A DNA stretch of 42,740 bases from an uncultured Bacteroidales bacterium (GTDB lineage Bacteria; Bacteroidota; Bacteroidia; Bacteroidales; UBA932), in NCBI GenBank assembly GCA_900319405.1, contig ONOH01000016.1, forward strand, positions 1 to 42,740, given 5' to 3'. Position numbers and translations under genes: made by a program. Below the pieces are notes generated by a model that had not been told where the DNA came from, ran no database searches, and saw only the letters and a program-made list of their open reading frames with translations. Shown here one piece after another: positions 40,988 to 42,740 of the stretch. Numbering within the stretch: the first letter of the stretch is position 1; each line of letters opens with the position of its first letter.

Positions 40988-42213
40988 CGGATGGCGGCCG
41001 CAGCGATGCTGGCCACAACGGAACGGAGCCGGGCGACCGAACCCTCGTCACGCGGATGAACCCGGTGACAAAGCAGGATGACCGCCGTACCGGTGTCCGG
41101 ATCCAGAATGATGGAAGTACCTGTGTAGCCCGTGTGGCCGCGCAGGTTTTCCGTTTCAAAAATGTCCCCGCTGGTGTAGGGACCATAGTAATACGTATCC
41201 CAACCCAGGGCGCGCGCCACCTTGGGATCGTTGACGGCAGGCACCTCGAACATTTTCCGCACCGTCTGCGGCGAGAGGATACGCCGGCCCATCCAGCTGC
41301 CGTCACCAAGGAGCGCAGCAGCGATGACGGCCAGATCCTCCACATTGGAGAACACGCCGGCGTTGCCGGAATTCCCCTGGTTGATCAGGCGGGCGATGGG
41401 GTCGTGCACGGCCGCCTTAAGCGGCATTCCGTCTTCCTGCACCTCCGTGGGGGCACAAAGGGCGGCCAGTTCCGCTTTCAGCGGAGCGCCGTCCAGCGGA
41501 AAGTAAGTAGTGTGCTTCAATCCCAGCACATCGAAGATATGCTGCCGGGCATAGTCGCAAAGGCGCTGCCCGGTGATACGCTGGACAATGTGCTGGAGCG
41601 TCACGAAGTTGAGGCAGCTGTACAGCTGTTCCGTCCCGGGACGAAAGTTGCGTCCGGCCCGGCCGGCGATAAAGGAAAGAAGTTCCTGCGGAGTTCCGGG
41701 GCCGAATTCCTTCAGATAGGCTCCCATATCCACATAAGCATCCAGACCCGAAGAATGCGTAAGGAGATGCTGGACGGTAATGTCCACCTTCTCCCCCGTT
41801 TCGGGATCGGTCCAGGGCCGGAAGCCGGGAATGTACCGGCTCACAGGATCCACCAACCGGAGCTGCCCCCGTTCCACCAGCTGCATCACGGAAATGGTGG
41901 TTCCCACACACTTGGAAAGGGAAGCCAGGTCGAACATTGTTTCGGTAGTAAGCGGCTCGTTTTCAGGAACTAACGACTTATAACCGAAAGCCTTTTCATA
42001 CACCAGGGACCCCCGGTGCACAACCCCAACCACGGCACCCGGAATCTCTCCCAGGCCGATGGAGGCGTTGACGGCGCTGTCGATGAGCGCCAGATGCGAA
42101 GAACTCATCCCTGCTGTCTCAGGAGAACAACGCGGAATACCCTCCGTCCGAGGGTCGGCGCAGGAAAGCGCCACGGAGGCGACAACCGCCAATAAAAAGT
42201 GTCTAGAATACAT
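40984..42213 (-). CDS. Beta-lactamase-fold serine hydrolase, lipoprotein
   Basis: The 409-residue protein has a lipoprotein signal (lipobox ALSC, C18) and the class C / EstB-type fold: S98-L-S-K101 (SxxK) in FDLASLSKCVGT, the YxN-equivalent Y198-S-C-L-N202 and the HTG triad in RGHTGYTG. The nucleophile serine and lysine are intact. The third position of the YSN/YSD motif is cysteine (YSCLNF), which is unusual. Such proteins act as esterases, D-aminopeptidases or peptidoglycan-related hydrolases; no specific substrate can be named, and a true beta-lactamase is not implied. Translation may be coupled to the upstream barrel gene, which overlaps it by 11 bases. Confidence 0.88.
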   Translation of the reverse strand: MYSRHFLLAVVASVALSCADPRTEGIPRCSPETAGMSSSHLALIDSAVNASIGLGEIPGAVVGVVHRGSLVYEKAFGYKSLVPENEPLTTETMFDLASLSKCVGTTISVMQLVERGQLRLVDPVSRYIPGFRPWTDPETGEKVDITVQHLLTHSSGLDAYVDMGAYLKEFGPGTPQELLSFIAGRAGRNFRPGTEQLYSCLNFVTLQHIVQRITGQRLCDYARQHIFDVLGLKHTTYFPLDGAPLKAELAALCAPTEVQEDGMPLKAAVHDPIARLINQGNSGNAGVFSNVEDLAVIAAALLGDGSWMGRRILSPQTVRKMFEVPAVNDPKVARALGWDTYYYGPYTSGDIFETENLRGHTGYTGTSIILDPDTGTAVILLCHRVHPRDEGSVARLRSVVASIAAAAIR

Positions 42214-42740
42214 AAGTCGTTGCCATTCCTAAAGTCCAAGCGCCGACCTGCGGGTCCAGTCCTCGACCCACATCCAGCGAAAGGATGAAATTGGTGTTCA
42301 TCTGGATTTTCCCGCCCAGGCCGAAAGCGGCCATCAGCGGGAGTTTCCTGTCCTGCCAGAGACCAGGCAGCATCCCGCCCTGCCGTTTCTGCTCCTCCAG
42401 CCGATAGCTGCGGGTAATGGCGCAGACATCGGCAAATGGATTCAGGACGAAGTCGAACTGTTGGCCGAACAGCCTGAATTTGAAAGGGATGATACGCAGT
42501 TCAAAGTTTCCCCAGGCATAGCCGGCAGCCATAATGCGGTTGTAGCGGATGCCCCGTACCGTGACGCGGCTTCCAAGTCCGCAGATTTCCTCATACGGGT
42601 AAAAGATGGTGGCTATCTCGTTCAGGTTATAATAAGGAATTTCGCCGGCCAGCTGATGCTGAAGTCCCAGGTGCCAGGCAAAGACCAGTCTGCCTGGAAT
42701 AAGGGAAAGATAGTGTCGAAAATGGGCCACCAACTGCAGA
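42203..42740 (-). CDS. Omp85/surface antigen-type outer-membrane barrel protein, 5' truncated by window edge
   Basis: Only the last ~179 residues are in the window and the frame is open at its edge (a TTG at 42733 is not the start). The sequence alternates hydrophobic strands typical of a barrel (LVFAWHLGLQHQL, MAAGYAWGNFELRIIPF, FDFVLNPFADVCAI) and ends in FILSLDVGRGLDPQVGAWTLGMATTYVF-like strands with a terminal Phe. The VRGIRYNR segment resembles the conserved VRGF/xRG loop of Omp85 barrels (BamA, TamA). Identity as a BamA-like or TamA-like protein is probable, not certain. The stop overlaps the serine hydrolase start by 11 bases. Confidence 0.65.
   Translation of the reverse strand, partial: LQLVAHFRHYLSLIPGRLVFAWHLGLQHQLAGEIPYYNLNEIATIFYPYEEICGLGSRVTVRGIRYNRIMAAGYAWGNFELRIIPFKFRLFGQQFDFVLNPFADVCAITRSYRLEEQKRQGGMLPGLWQDRKLPLMAAFGLGGKIQMNTNFILSLDVGRGLDPQVGAWTLGMATTYVF

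Overview
The window is a GC-rich chromosomal segment of a Bacteroidales bacterium (phylum Bacteroidota). Evidence: a SusC/SusD pair, BACON and DUF5018 lipoproteins, many start codons without a purine-rich ribosome site, promoters of the TTTG-N19/20-TAnnTTTG type, the rpsF-rpsR-rplI order, and a Bacteroidales-style methylmalonyl-CoA decarboxylase operon. Third codon positions are rich in G/C, so long antisense frames are common and were discarded. A high-GC lineage (Rikenellaceae-like or an uncultured gut/rumen clade) fits better than Bacteroides itself, but genus cannot be fixed from these genes. I see no tRNA, rRNA, IS element, integrase or CRISPR array. The longest non-coding stretches are 252 bp (19784-20035) and 194 bp (36003-36196).

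Region 1 (1-2767, +): the 3' part of a long-chain acyl-CoA ligase, overlapped by an FAD-dependent oxidoreductase lipoprotein. Region 2 (2754-18591): a divergent carbohydrate-type locus. The minus-strand operon is AGE epimerase, SusC, SusD, a DUF5018 lipoprotein, a GHL10-type glycoside-hydrolase-like lipoprotein, a BACON lipoprotein and a metallophosphoesterase. The plus-strand operon is a ROK regulator, a DUF4434 lipoprotein and a sugar-porter MFS transporter. Both start from back-to-back consensus promoters whose -33 boxes sit in a mirrored repeat, a plausible ROK operator. No classical, substrate-assigned glycoside hydrolase or polysaccharide lyase is visible, so this is the best candidate for an undescribed system.

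Region 3 (18604-24290, mostly -): a bidirectional terminator, the ribosomal operon rpsF-rpsR-rplI with a 5'-leader hairpin, an unexplained structured intergenic element, then pepD, a DUF4831 protein, an LpxL-type acyltransferase and a glycerophosphodiester phosphodiesterase. Region 4 (24377-31888, +): a POT-family peptide transporter, a zeta-toxin-like kinase translationally coupled to TldD, TldE, a family 2 glycosyltransferase and TrkA.

Region 5 (31895-36072, +): a complete Na+-pumping methylmalonyl-CoA decarboxylase (mmdA, lamin-tail/OadG fusion, biotin carrier, OadB-type beta subunit), which would carry the last step of succinate-to-propionate fermentation, closed by two tandem hairpins. 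Region 6 (36129-40987, +): a promoter followed by iorA, iorB, a class I aminotransferase and a CoA-transferase. Together these could take aromatic amino acids to arylpyruvates, aryl-acetyl-CoA and free aryl acids while saving the thioester. Region 7 (40984-42740, -): a beta-lactamase-fold serine hydrolase lipoprotein and the C-terminal end of an Omp85-type outer-membrane barrel that runs off the window.
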